64,000 nt of DNA from Phallusia mammillata. Taxonomy: Eukaryota > Chordata > Ascidiacea > Phlebobranchia > Ascidiidae. The stretch is from assembly GCA_003260075.1 (NCBI GenBank), contig QLIY01000085.1, positions 22,858-86,857 of the forward strand, written 5' to 3'. The position numbers were made by a program, and so were the translations under genes. The stretch's first letter is position 1; every line of letters starts with the position of its first letter. The notes under the pieces are model-generated. The model saw only the letters and a program-made list of their open reading frames with translations, made no database searches and was not told the origin of the DNA. Positions 49,301 through 59,284 of the stretch are shown here, piece by piece.

Positions 49301-51769
49301 TTAAAAAACAAGGAGCATAATTAGTTTACCCAACATCTTTATGCGATTAAACCGGATTATGTAATTATCCGTATTCGCATGAGCAGATTTTGCTCAGTTT
49401 TTTGGCTCAGCCTACGTTTGCTCGCAACATATCTGACCAAGGATAGATGTGGTCAAACACATTTACAACAACACAATACCATATGTACTAAGAAAAGTTG
49501 TTTTCTATCTTGTTGAAGGCCCATAAGCTTACAGAAAAAGCCACTTGAAATTAGTACAAAATGGACTGAACGATCCTAGCTATATATGTCTCACCCGACA
49601 GTTTCCAAATCCCTCGCCAAACAAGATGATTTCAGAAATCAGGTTAGAATCGGGCACAACCATAGCTATCGGTCGGAACATGGACTTGAGGTTATCAGGC
49701 AGTTCGGTGCGGCCAGCGTAACCTGGAGAGAAATGAGAAATTGACTTAATACTGTATTTTAAACCAAAGAATGTAATGCCTACTAAGCAGATTTAGGTGA
49801 ACGTTTAACACAAAGTTCGGAACATTTATGAAAGCCAAAATTTCCAAGTGCATGTTTAGTTCTCGGCGAACGAGATTGACCGTTCTAAACCGATTTACGG
49901 AATTTATGACCGGTTTGGAGAACTAGAATACTTCACCATACGCACTAACTTTATTGATGTATTTATGTACAGTTTTACGACCGACAACACAGCATAATTT
50001 AAACACTTTATTATTTCTTGGTGGAAAGCTCTTTTTGTATGTATTTGTCAATACAAGGAATCGGGTACAACAAACGTTTTCGGTCCAATTTCGGTTCAGG
50101 TTTGCCGTTTTTCACATTGCATATCAGTAAACAAGCCTTTTGCACAAGACGATGCTGGTTTACAGCAAAACAAACAATGACTAGACAAAACATAAAGTAT
50201 TTTTTACTGACCAGGATTCATGGTAATGAAAATTCCACATGACCAAATAAGGTTGATTTCTCTGCCTTCAAACACGAAACGTTGTTGGCCGGTGGAGAGA
50301 GCAGACAGGATAGACAGAATCTGCTGAGCAACCACGGACAACACCTCGATGTTGATGCGGTTGAACTCGTCAAAGCAGCCCCAAGCACCGGTCTAAATAA
50401 TCCAAAAGCATTTTATGAAGGTGGAGTATTTGCTATGTCAAATAGAGCTGTTATTCAAGAGCTAAATGAAAAAGTTTGGTTTGGCTAAACACAGAGTTTC
50501 TTATATGATTGCTCAGTGCCCCAAACATGACATAACAAACGGTGGGCCGTCATCTTTATCATTTTTAAATGCAAGAGTATTAATGCCTCTAAAAACCGTT
50601 CAGAATAGCTGCAGACAGGGCAACCTCACTGTATCGACCTAAAGTCTTATCAGTGCAACTAGCAAGACATAGGCTGTATTGGCTAGTGGAGCCATCTTCT
50701 GAATAAGTTTTGCATCGCAACTGTTTAATACCATTATAAGCTGACCGGCCCTTTTTTAGTCGAGGAGAGGCCATCACTATAAATCAGTAGTCCCCAGACT
50801 ATTTCCCACGTATCATGTGTGAGCTTTGTTAAAAATAAAACACAAAAACAAAATATGTGTTATTATTACAGACCGCTCGAAATGCAATTAGAACACAAAA
50901 ACAGCTACATTGCGAAACTTGTCTTGGATGTTGTTCAATTTATACCATAGTCCTCATGCACTTTTAGAAGTACCTGTGCCAAACCGCTGTACATTCTTCC
51001 CATACTTTTGTAGTCGAGACCTTCAGAGCAATTGACCACGATGACATACATCCCCAGCGCTTTACCAAGATCCTTCACAGTTTCAGTTTTTCCAGTTCCA
51101 GCCGGCCCTTTAGGACTTCCGCCTCTGCGATACGTAATGTTAAAGAAAAAAATGTCTAAGTTTTGTCACACCAGGGCAATAAAAAAACTAGCTTGTTGTG
51201 AGGATCGAACCAACGGCTTAAATCTCTTCGAAAATGGCTTGCTATGTGCATGCCAAAACGCAGTTGCTGTCTATGCACGCCAAAACCCTCTTTTAGTTAC
51301 TATTTCTGTTTTGCCAATGGGTTGTAGAGGTGTTTTTGACACAATATCTTTGCATTGAGGCCAAATATTTTTGCAAATAACATAACTTGTTTTATGTCAA
51401 AGAACAAAATGCCATCTTATGGCCTTGTCGATTCTAAACAGGAGTAAGACTTTTCCGTTTTGTTTCGGTTATTTGCATGATCATTTGTATTTTGTACTGA
51501 TACAACACCAATAACCTACAGTTAAAATCAAAAAGATTTGCTTCAAGTTAGTTAATCACGCAAAGCGACTGATGAAAACGCAATTTAATTAACTACTGAG
51601 TCACAAACTTGCAGATAGAAACATACCTGTGCAAATGAAGGGCCGTTGTCAGTGTGACGTAACAACGATCAGTAAGAGGAGTGATGACGAGTCGTCCCGA
51701 GTTTCCCAAGTATTCGTAACCATACTGAAAGTGAGTGTTTGTTTGGCGAACCACGCAATCATCGATGTC
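22361..51769 (-). CDS. DNAH2: Axonemal dynein heavy chain DNAH2, motor domain (5' partial)
   Basis: Forty-nine exons on the - strand join in phase (2678 codons plus stop), from 51769-51627 to the last exon 22515-22361 (stop at 22363-22361). The first exon opens at the AAA1 N-terminal segment (context ITPLTDRCY). P-loops follow in AAA1 (GPAGTGKT), AAA2 (GQSGSGKS), AAA3 (GPVGTGKT) and AAA4 (GIGGSGRQS). After these come the coiled-coil stalk with microtubule-binding tip, AAA5, AAA6 and the C-terminal cap ending MSLD plus one residue. Stretches such as [16 protein letters not shown] and the [10 protein letters not shown] tail identify the DNAH2 class, the beta heavy chain of inner-arm dynein I1/f, which drives ciliary and sperm-flagellar bending. 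The last exon is only 155 bp but its phase and sequence fit. The roughly 1,700 tail/linker residues expected before the first exon were not found. Confidence 0.93.
24814..24829 (+). repeat. Spliced-leader-like sequence (15/16)
   Basis: TTTCTATTTGAATAAG differs from the Ciona leader at the first base only and is followed by GTAAAT, a donor-like sequence. No convincing Sm site follows, so it is more likely an SL relic than a working gene. Confidence 0.4.
25715..26218. mobile_element. hAT-like MITE in a DNAH2 intron
   Basis: Termini CAGGGGTTCCCAACC / GGTTGGGAACCCCTG are flanked by perfect 8-bp duplications CACTAAAG (25707-25714, 26219-26226). The interior is a fold-back of CGCGTACCAC-type motifs and codes for no transposase. 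Confidence 0.9.
28748..28975. mobile_element. hAT-like MITE in a DNAH2 intron
   Basis: Termini CAGGGGTCGGCAATC / GATTGCCGACCACTG, with flanks GTCTAAGG and GTCTAAGA (7/8). Confidence 0.85.
33433..33597. mobile_element. 165-bp MITE in a DNAH2 intron
   Basis: CAGGGTTTTTTTAAGG at one end and CCCCCAAAACACTG at the other are flanked by perfect 8-bp duplications CTTAGAAG (33425-33432, 33598-33605). It is the same family as the nested element at 13602-13762. Confidence 0.85.
33835..36899 (-). other. DNAH2: DNAH2 stalk and microtubule-binding domain
   Basis: Coiled coil CC1 is encoded by 36899-36770 and 36308-36111 (rich in E/K/Q, with [20 protein letters not shown]). The tip is encoded by 35783-35642, 35278-35172 and the start of 34974-34759. 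CC2 follows in 34974-34759 and 34478-34388. Exon 34001-33835 enters AAA5 ([18 protein letters not shown]). Confidence 0.88.
34524..34650. mobile_element. Possible pogo/Tigger-type MITE fragment
   Basis: A CAGTCAACCTCGGTTTAA end follows a TA dinucleotide, as in pogo-class elements. The far boundary could not be placed, so the right coordinate is approximate. Confidence 0.3.
37270..37330 (-). repeat. tRNA-like SINE relic
   Basis: A B-box-like AGTTCAAATCC (- strand, 37286-37276) is preceded by an A-box-like GACTGAGTGGC. It is a degraded SINE fragment in a DNAH2 intron. Confidence 0.35.
38327..38650. mobile_element. hAT-like MITE (GGATTCAGCCGG family), long copy
   Basis: It starts CAGTGGTGGGATTCAGCCGG and ends GAATCCCACCACTA. 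A GGTTCGCACC unit is tandemly repeated inside, and the GAACCGGCTGAAAAATATGA segment occurs repeatedly. It is related to 14281-14457. No target duplication was confirmed. Confidence 0.75.
39330..39440. repeat. 8-bp microsatellite (GAAATACC/GAAATACT)n
   Basis: About 13 tandem 8-mers. The first is ACT-type, a block of GAAATACC follows, and the last half switches to GAAATACT, so the array is two homogenised blocks. It is intronic in DNAH2. Confidence 0.9.
40973..41040 (-). repeat. DNAH2: 45-bp tandem duplication covering a DNAH2 exon end and donor
   Basis: The 23-bp block at 41018-41040 (end of exon 41209-41021 plus its GTA donor) recurs exactly at 40973-40995, 45 bp downstream in transcription. 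The intervening sequence is open, so use of the second donor would insert 15 residues in frame after LRDISK. Confidence 0.8.
41585..41836. mobile_element. 252-bp hAT-like MITE in a DNAH2 intron
   Basis: Termini CAGTGGTTCCCAACC / GGTTGGGAACCACTG, with perfect 8-bp duplications TTCTATAT (41577-41584, 41837-41844). The interior has repeated GGGGGCCAC blocks. Confidence 0.9.
43060..43135 (-). repeat. tRNA-like SINE
   Basis: On the - strand, TTAGTTAAAAGAGCGC (A-box region) and GGTTCGAATCC (B box, 43084-43074) lie at tRNA-like spacing, followed by GGCTAGATTT as in the copy near 531-625. Confidence 0.45.
44235..44450. repeat. Inverted-repeat element with hammerhead-like core
   Basis: The two halves are imperfect reverse complements around about 44345. 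Each half is homologous to the inner arms of the palindrome at 17723-18433 (shared CACGATGTATTCTAT and TTTTTGATTAAA-type ends). A second, decayed half-core (GACAACAGTGATTGTC, AAAC, CGTCTGCA) is on the + strand just right of the intact one. Head-to-head inversion therefore appears to be a property of the element itself. Confidence 0.65.
44305..44344 (-). ncRNA. Hammerhead-ribozyme-like core, copy 2
   Basis: Read on the - strand: stem I TGCA, CTGATGA, stem II (GACAA, loop CAGTGA, TTGTT), GAAA, TGTC, stem I TGCA. It has exactly the same 40-nt length as copy 1. Compared with copy 1 (TGTA/TACA), both sides of stem I changed and pairing is kept. Stem III is again almost absent. Confidence 0.6.
44640..44690 (-). 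repeat. Diverged third relative of the hammerhead-like element
   Basis: On the - strand, CTTGACGATGA is followed by a perfect hairpin CAATAG, AAAA, CTGTTG, then GAAACGCTGC. The cleavage triplet and core spacing are altered, so it is probably inactive. Confidence 0.35.
45126..45140 (-). repeat. Spliced-leader-like sequence on the - strand
   Basis: ATTCTATTTGAATAA matches the first 15 nt of the leader but is followed by C, not G, so it has no donor. Adjacent bases form a 9-bp hairpin TTCAAATAG/CTATTTGAA. It is probably a relic or chance match. Confidence 0.3.
45801..49092 (-). other. DNAH2: DNAH2 AAA1-AAA2 and AAA2 exons
   Basis: Exons 49092-48940, 48398-48273, 47683-47465, 46822-46568 and 45941-45801. 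Walker A GQSGSGKS is in 47683-47465. The acidic Walker B-like FDGPVDTLW is in 46822-46568, and the [10 protein letters not shown] sensor segment in 45941-45801. AAA2 of dyneins binds nucleotide without prominent hydrolysis. The intron 45942-46567 holds the SL RNA-like gene on the opposite strand. Confidence 0.9.
46417..46462 (+). ncRNA. Spliced-leader (SL) RNA gene
   Basis: Positions 46417-46432 are ATTCTATTTGAATAAG, identical to the known 16-nt Ciona trans-spliced leader. GTTGG follows immediately, giving a splice donor exactly at the leader end. A U-rich AAATTTTTAGG, a plausible Sm-binding site, follows at about 46449-46460. A 46-nt product matches the size reported for Ciona SL RNA. It lies in a DNAH2 intron on the opposite strand. 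Most functional copies are in tandem arrays, so this solitary one may be an active outlier or a recent pseudogene. The upstream promoter was not identified. Confidence 0.75.
49595..51769 (-). other. DNAH2: DNAH2 AAA1 exons (catalytic ATPase site)
   Basis: Exons 51769-51627, 51124-50974, 50392-50212 and 49722-49595. Walker A GPAGTGKT is in the second exon and Walker B CFDEFNR in the third. [11 protein letters not shown] spans the third/fourth junction. AAA1 is the main ATP-hydrolysing site of dynein, and all its key residues are intact. Confidence 0.93.
51180..51260 (-). repeat. tRNA-like SINE fragment
   Basis: A - strand B box GGTTCGATCCT (51211-51201) is followed by AAGCTAGTTT, resembling the tails of the other tRNA-like copies. 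It is intronic in DNAH2. Confidence 0.4.
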
Positions 51770-52958
51770 CTGAAAATGTACAAGTTTAGTATTCAATAAA
51801 CTAGTGTATAGTTTTAATGGTAGAGCTTGGTCGCTAGGCAAAGCAAAGCTTGGATGTTGTGAAATATATTGGTATATATATCTTGTCATACGATTGGATA
51901 AAGCAACAATGTGTGTTTTTTGTTACCTTTTAAAAAGCATTACAGCATTTTACATGTAATAGCTAGGGCAATAAGATAAATCATATTGTACATTTTTAGG
52001 AAACATTTTCACAAGACATTGTAGTTTTTAATGGGAAAATAGTTGTTGTTTTCTGGAGATTGGAAAAAAATACTCAAAACTCCATCGAAGCCTATGCAAG
52101 TTTAAACGCCAAAAACACTGTCGATAAATTTACATCTGTCGTTTTAAATCCAAAAAAATGACGTAAAAAGGTAATTTTTTAAATGACAGCCAACACATTT
52201 ACGCCGTATCCTACACTGTTTTAATGAAGAAAATATGTCTAAGTTTGACCAACCCTAAAGTCATTATTTCATAACCAATAACATGACATATTTGAAAGGC
52301 GCGTTTCGGTTTCGCAAATGCCACACTCGTTTGCTGACCTTCATGAAACAGGGTTTGAAAAGTTCAAATTCAACACTAATAAATTTTCTCAAAAAGTTTA
52401 ATCAGATTAACGAAAATCACAACCGTTTCTTGGTTTGCTTGCCTTTTTACATGGCATAATAATTTAAAACCTTTTATTATCAGTGGTTGATTAATTTCGG
52501 CCTTGGTTGTTTTTTGATTTCTTTACAAAAATATTGTTGCTGTAAACAACATTGCAACAAGAGAACATCAGGAAAAAAACATTGTCAACAAATTTGCGCA
52601 TGAAAACCAGTAACCGTTACGTATTGAAGGACATGGGCATATGATTAAAATAGAAAAAGACGACAAAAAAGGGCATAATGCAAGATGCAACTATTTAGCA
52701 GCGGTATTCAAAAGGTCTGACAGGTAAACAGCTGACCGGTTACATCACTATTAGTCATGTGACGTGAGACAAGCTATTTCGGTGGCACGCAAGCAAAAGT
52801 TCACGTTGTCTGCCCGCGGGCTTGCGTGCGTCGCATTAGTGCAGTTTGCGGCGTAGGCAGCAATTACTCTTAATGTCAGATTCCCTTTTTAACCACAAAC
52901 TATGTAAAATTCGTATGTGAGAAAATACCCAAGTACCGCATGACGAGAAACGGCTTAA

Positions 52959-53070
52959 TAGTGATGGGACGATACCAGGTTTTGAAGCGAGTACCGATAC
53001 CGAGTACGAGTACCACATGTATATACCTTCGATACCGAGTACCGAGTACCGGGTACCCGTCCCATCACTA
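52959..53070. mobile_element. 112-bp MITE
   Basis: Termini TAGTGATGGGACG / CGTCCCATCACTA-like, flanked by perfect 8-bp duplications CGGCTTAA (52951-52958, 53071-53078). The interior is an array of CGAGTACCGATAC-type repeats. Confidence 0.9.
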
Positions 53071-56000
53071 CGGCTTAACGGAAGAAAATATATATAGATG
53101 CAACTAATTAAGAGAAAAATGTGGAAAATATGTGTAATAGAATATTTCATTATATTACGATACTGAAATCGGCTACTTTTGCATACTACTGTATAAGTAC
53201 TAAGAACCTAAAAATTTTACTAAAATTAACTTTTAAAATATATACAAATTAACTTTTGAAACATTGTTGGTTAAGCTCTTGAGATAAAATGCCATATTTA
53301 GTATTTGTTACGACTTAATTTTGTGCGTTTTTCGACGCTTTTGATGATCTTACTGTGCAAACAGAAGGTTCAATTCAAACTTACTGTCAGCAGATTTTAA
53401 TATTCTTGTTACAGTTTACCATGTGTGTCTACGCCGAAAAATAGTGGATAACTTCAAACTTGTCAAAGTTTTCAGTCTGTTGTTACGACTTAAATTATAA
53501 ATGTTCATTTTAAAACTGTTTTTTGAAAGTAACGCCCTTTATTTTATGACGCATGATATAGCAAGTTAAGCCAACTGAAGCATAAATCCTATACCCTTTC
53601 ACGTTACTTTGTATGGTCTGAAAACAAATCACCACAAAAGTTCAGTGGTATATTTAACACTACACAGATGTGACTCAGAAACCACCAGCAAATAGTAGGG
53701 GTGTGTTCAAGTGGCCAATACTGTTTTTCAATGACAAAGCATGACGTGAAGCACAATATGAGTAATAAAGAATGAAAGGTCAATAATCAGTAGAGTGTAT
53801 TGAAACAGAAAAAAAACCATTCAACAAAAGTTTGCCGTGGTTAAATAAAATCTATTTAAGGCATTGAATCGTGAGTTACGTCAATTCGGGGATTATTCGG
53901 GTTTTTAACAAAAGATATTACTCGACCCCCAAGCTTAAATACGTAACTGCTGTACAGTCTGAATTTACAGACCATTAATGAGAATTTCAAGGTCGACGCA
54001 TGGAAAACACATGTTTGTCAAAAGGGTTTGTATAAACGAGCGATTAGTTGTCTTGTAAACGTTTTTAAACAGCGAGAACATATTAAAGTGGTATGCTGCG
54101 GCAAACTTTTAAGGGCAAGTAGACAGTTCGTAAAACAGACATAAGTACGAGCGTTATCTCATGTCGCTATTAGAAATATAATAAGTTTTCAATTTACTTT
54201 TAACAGCATCAGATCACTTTTTGATGTTAAAATTGTTGCTATAAAGGCATTAAGCCAAATTTTTGATACAGTTTTTGAGAGTGCTGGTTGATAATAAGGT
54301 TTGGTTTCTAGGCCTAATTTTAAGTAACGCTGGTTAGGATTTGCACCCAAACCTACGTTGGTTTCGTCCACGATAAGACTAATTTAGCTCAAAAATTGCC
54401 AGTCATGTTCGCAGAAGACGATTATGTCCGTTTTGATAGCCAGTGCACGTTTTCTAGAACGTGATAGCGATAGTGCACTTAATAGGGCGAAAGAACTAAT
54501 TTGTGCCTGTGCTCAAATTAAGAAACTGCACGGTTTAGCTCAATGCTTCAAGATATGATATGCAGTTTTCGTGCGAAATAAGCTAATTACGCATGAAGTT
54601 TAGTTGCGCTTGCCAAACCCTCGGAAATTCCAACGCTATATTAGTTTCAATATGATAAACGTTTTTATTTGATTACGTTCTATTAAAAGGGGCTATTAAG
54701 GCTAAGTCTAAACCTAAAGAAATGATTTTCGTTTTACAAGGAACTAAACAGCCTATGAGTGCGGAAATACAAAAAGCGCCAATTAACGTACTACTCAATT
54801 AACCCGTTTTGTGTTAAACAATGATTAAGAAATCTGAACAGATTGCGAAATAAAGGTCCATCAAATAGCTATAGCAGATATACGTATATCAATAAAAGAA
54901 AACCAACATTCAAAAAGGTAACTTCACTTTTGGGTTGTTTTATGAAAAGATTTCTCGTTTCTTTATACTAAAGTGGTACCAGTGTAAAATTGTTTCAAGC
55001 TGAAGCTATCTTTTAAAATGTCTAATGGTAAAATATTATGGACAAAACATACGATGATCAGACAACCAAACGCCCAAAAAACTAGGCACTGCAATCAACG
55101 AAGAATTGTACTGTGTAAGTTCCGTGCAATTTTGAAGAATAAAAGTTTATGGCAACTATTTCAAGAAACGTTTTTACCACCGACGTCAACGAAAGAAGAA
55201 GAAAAAACAACCCCAAAAATGCGACTGCAATTTGACAACCTTTTCAAAATGTCAACTACTTTCACACCCCGGTATCGCACTCTATCAATAGTACAAAAAT
55301 AATCGCATCAAACCGCATAAACTGCGACAGTTCAAACATTATCGTCAGTGCGAACCCCAATTACTTGCGTCTTGCCTTCAGGGACTTCACACGAGTCAGT
55401 GTTTTCAGTCATGGACAAAACCGCATGTGCTTTCACAGCGACTCGACTTGAAACTACAGCCGCTGCACAAAGGCTTCGTAGCTTCACGAAGCGCCTTAGT
55501 GCAAGTCAGCACATATAGACAGTTTAGTTTATTGGAGTGTTGAACTAGAAAGGTAACTACTCGCTTTGACAAGAAGAATCCAATGAAATATTTTATTTAG
55601 GAGCTAGTTTTGTTTTGGGTTTGTATGCTTTATTTATGCCGGTCAATATTTGTGTAAAGCCTTTTTAGCCATGCAAGGTTTAATAATCATGGGGGCTTTT
55701 TACTTTCAGAATCCAGTCTAAAAACCGCATTTTTTGCACGAAAAGTTACACTACGTGAAATACGTTATCTAATTCTGTTGTGTAGATACGAGAAAGAGCA
55801 AAACACGAAAAATTTCTCCATAAACACTGGAAACTTCAAGGCCCGCGCTTTGTGTATCTATAATCCTTCTAATCTTTTCGTGATGATATTTAACTTTGCG
55901 TCTATGGTTTTTTAAAAAGGTTAGACGACAAAGTGTGGTCATGTTTTTCCACCAACACTTTGATGTTACTGCACTCAGATCGGAATAAATATGAAAGTTT

Positions 56001-56433
56001 AATTTCCACAGATGTTTGAGAAAGTGCCGACTGAAGGTTTTGTAGCCGTGGCATTAAGAAGGACGACTCGTGTGTTAACGCAGTAGCACGTCAAGTTCTT
56101 TAGCTAATTATTAGTAGCCATCGTGCCGTGCGAATCAATAACACGATGTAACCACTTCAGAACAGCATAGTTACTATAAATAACTGGTACGATCCGGTCA
56201 TCTCGCGAATGTCGTCAAGCCACGAGATTTTGCACAAAATTACCCGCATTGAGTTGTGCCGAAAAAGGCAGTAAAAGTGATATAAACGCGCTGCACTAAT
56301 GAAATTAGCAGCAAAAGGACGCGGCATTTGCAGAGGCGTGTTGTTAGATTTGGTTAAATAGAAGACAGTTCAATGAAGCTGTATCTATACAAAAGCTTCT
56401 CCTTTCAAATTACTCTCTATGAAGTGTTAACAT

Positions 56434-56652
56434 TAGAGATGTACTGAATTTGCCGAAACTGAAACATTCGCCAGTTTTGCAGCATAAATTCACGCGAAGT
56501 CGTATACTCTACGCGTTCGACATGTAAATATAAGTTTATCTACCAAGCAAACAATACAGAATATTTGCGTTTCATTATCATTTTATTTCTGTGAGGTTTA
56601 AGGCTGCCTTGGCCGAATAAATACCGCAAACCAAATAGTCGGTACATCTCCA
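56434..56652. mobile_element. Short relative of the TM6-exon transposon
   Basis: It starts TAGAGATGTACTGAAT and ends GTCGGTACATCTCCA, with flanks GTTAACAT and GTTAAAAT (7/8). An internal CACGCGAAGTCGTA segment matches 13428-14108 in inverse orientation. It is an internally deleted copy of the same family. Confidence 0.8.
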
Positions 56653-57534
56653 GTTAAAATCATCAACCCCCCCCCCGAAGTAAACTCAACTTTTTCTTTT
56701 CACATTTTCTGATCGGTAACTGTTTTAATCGATAAGCTAACCATATCACTTCTTGAATAAACTGTTGCTGACAGGTATAATGTATAAATGATAATTGATT
56801 GCTCTTCCAGTAGTTTTTATCATAAAAATAATTGCTCTTCCAGTAGTTTTTAATTGCTTTTCCAGTAGTTTTTGTCATAAATATCCGATGTTTTGACGTC
56901 CTGATACGAGACGCCTTTATCGGAATAATGGCATAACTTAAAACACAATATGTGTTGTTTATAAAACAAAACTACTGTACTCGTTTATATATCATTAATT
57001 TACTCACGGAAGAAGCATTACTGCCTGTTATAGGCCCAGCTATTGCGTACGCTACATGGCAGAGCAGCCGACAGCATGAGAAAAAACGAAAATACTTCCG
57101 TTCTACGCAGTGTAGCCTTTACGTCCGAATTTTATTTAGGCCCTACTGACAAAAGCTGTTGTCGCCGCTGTCTAAAAATGCACATGTTTTTTAAGCAATC
57201 TCAATCACAAAGAATGCACGCCTAAATTCGATTTTGGGGAAACACATCTATAATAAAATACCTTTCGAGTTGGGTGTACCTTGTTTCGCGTGTTAAATCT
57301 TTAGAAAATTACCGGGCTCGCCTTCGGTAAACAGCGCAGGGAAAAACCGTACCGAGTAAAATGAAACATATTTGCTTAACCGAGCTTAGTCAACAACAAT
57401 ATTGCGGCAAACCGAACCGTTTTTTATCCAAGCGTTGTTAGCGCAACCAGGTTTCGGCTCAAGATTGGCGTTAGGCAGGCGATTTCTAGAACTTACGTGA
57501 TAGCTTTTATAAAATGTTGCAGATTTGTCGATTA

Positions 57535-58260
57535 TCAAAATTGGTTCTCTGTTTTTTGGGCATAATTTTTAGAGCCCATCTTAATATGCCTAATGACCCC
57601 AAAAAGCTCCGAAATATGTTTTGCAACAGCCCCCCCCCCCGAAACAGGAACGGCATCAGCCACACGTACACCAGCGGGAAGATGCTTATCGACGTGTTGC
57701 GAATTAACCATAAGCACTTGGACAATATTACCTCTTGTGTTTGTTACATACTCCGCGACTGCGACATCATACTTCAAACATGCCTCCATGTTTCTCTGGA
57801 TCACCACTGTCGAATCGGAAAGCGTCACGTCAGAATGAAAGGAGCACGGGACTGATAACAATGGCTCTATTCCCATTTCCAGACAGCGCTCACCAACTCG
57901 TAGTTTACTACACAATTTTGGTTCTGTAGAAAATCTATGTACAAAATACACTTCTCAGTGATATCCGACGACACATAAACAGAAGCGGTTGTTCTTATAC
58001 CAGCGACTCTGAAACAAAGCTTTATTAGTCCAGCCATTCGCATATTTTTAGTCCAGCCATTCGTATTATGCAAAATTTGACACGACTTTATCCTTATACG
58101 TTTGTAAGTTTCTCACAAACAGCACTTGACACCACACTGACTGTGGCTCCGGTATCAATTAACGCAAACATGGATATGCCATTGATGTTTACGTTGGCAT
58201 GCTTGTACAGCACACTCTCCCCCCCCCCCTTTTCTAGACTAGGAGCTCATAAACAGGTAT
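57535..58260 (-). pseudogene. Degraded LTR-retrotransposon protease/pol fragment
   Basis: On the - strand a short open stretch contains a retropepsin-type active site (D-T-G-A, codons within 58162-58141) in an ALIDTGA-like context. After stop codons, a 138-codon open frame (57951-57535) resembles the region between protease and reverse transcriptase of metazoan LTR elements. Stops and a poly-C run (57631) break it, and no reverse transcriptase, integrase or LTR was found. Confidence 0.5.
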
Positions 58261-58731
58261 AATAAGATGCTAAACGGCGGCAAGGCTGTAACGTCAAATC
58301 ACAGCATAAACCTGGAAACAATATGACTGTTTCACAGCGATAAGATCTTGCTAAACATAAAAGTAAAATTTACTCGCTGCTGAATGCGTTAAAAAGGCAA
58401 TGTAAAATAATGAACTTGAATGACTGTGCATGTTCAGAAGTAGTTCGTTTCACAGCAAAAGCTCGCTAAAGAAAGAGAATAATCAACATCCAGTCAAAAT
58501 GCAGTAAAACAGCGTGAAAACGAACAAACTAACTTGCCACACAACTATATACATTTGTACCCCCCCCCCGTTTATAGGATTGGTTCCACACCAAAGCAGA
58601 AATGATGCTTTTATCTGTGGACCCATATAGTATTAAAAGTTCTTTTTGTGCGATTTTTCTCCTAAGCAAATGTACAGATAACTTTTGTACCATTGTTTAT
58701 TTTTCCTCAATTTGTTTTGCTTGGCCTAAAG

Positions 58732-59284
58732 CAGGGGCGGGCAACATATGGCCCGCGACGGGATTTTGAGCGGCCCGCAGGGAGTTTCCAGTCTTACATG
58801 ATAATGTGGCACGCGGTCACAGTCTGCCGCAATCCCCCACTACTTGTTTACTAACTACGTCAAATTATAGTTGTAACGGACAGTAACGCTCCCCAATAGC
58901 AAAAAACTTTCCCGTCGTTGTGAGTCTGTGACCATTGCACCATACGTTCGTTGTTACGACATAACTGCCAACCTTGTGTGTGGCCTGCTTTTATGGTTTC
59001 GTTGTGTCCACACGTGTAGCCTAGTTAGTGTTTCAGCAGTATCTAAGTCTGTGATGTACGCATTAAATTTGCTGTGGTGGATAATTTTATGTAGTATCAG
59101 TTAGATTGTTTGGACTGTATTGTAATTGTGACGTTCTTGATTGTATTGGGTTTAGGTGGTCAAAACTCCGTTTTAAATCACTGCGGATAAATACGCGATT
59201 AATGTAGCGATTCAGGACTCCGGCCCGCCAAGTACTTCATTTTCCCATATCAGGCCCGCCGACTGGAGAAGTTGCCCGCCCCTG
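58732..59284. mobile_element. 553-bp hAT-like MITE
   Basis: Termini CAGGGGCGGGCAAC / GTTGCCCGCCCCTG are perfect inverse repeats. Flanking 8-mers GCCTAAAG and ATCTAAAC agree only at the CTAAA core (5/8), so the target duplication is decayed. Confidence 0.8.

Noticed and set aside
52750..52860. GC-rich stretch as a dynein linker exon
   Set aside because: Translation on the - strand contains stops and no linker motif. It looks like repeat-derived sequence.
55018..55302. 94-codon basic open frame on the + strand
   Set aside because: No recognisable domain, no splice or poly(A) context, and low-complexity K/R/T composition. It is probably chance in AT-rich DNA.
55340..55480. Possible first coding exon on the - strand (ATG, 16 codons, then a gtaatt donor) that could start DNAH2
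   Set aside because: The peptide has no similarity to a dynein tail and no following exon could be joined. Kept only as a weak possibility.
57535..58260. Active retrovirus or complete retrotransposon
   Set aside because: Only a protease-like site and a short flanking frame remain. Stops interrupt it and no reverse transcriptase, integrase or LTRs are visible.
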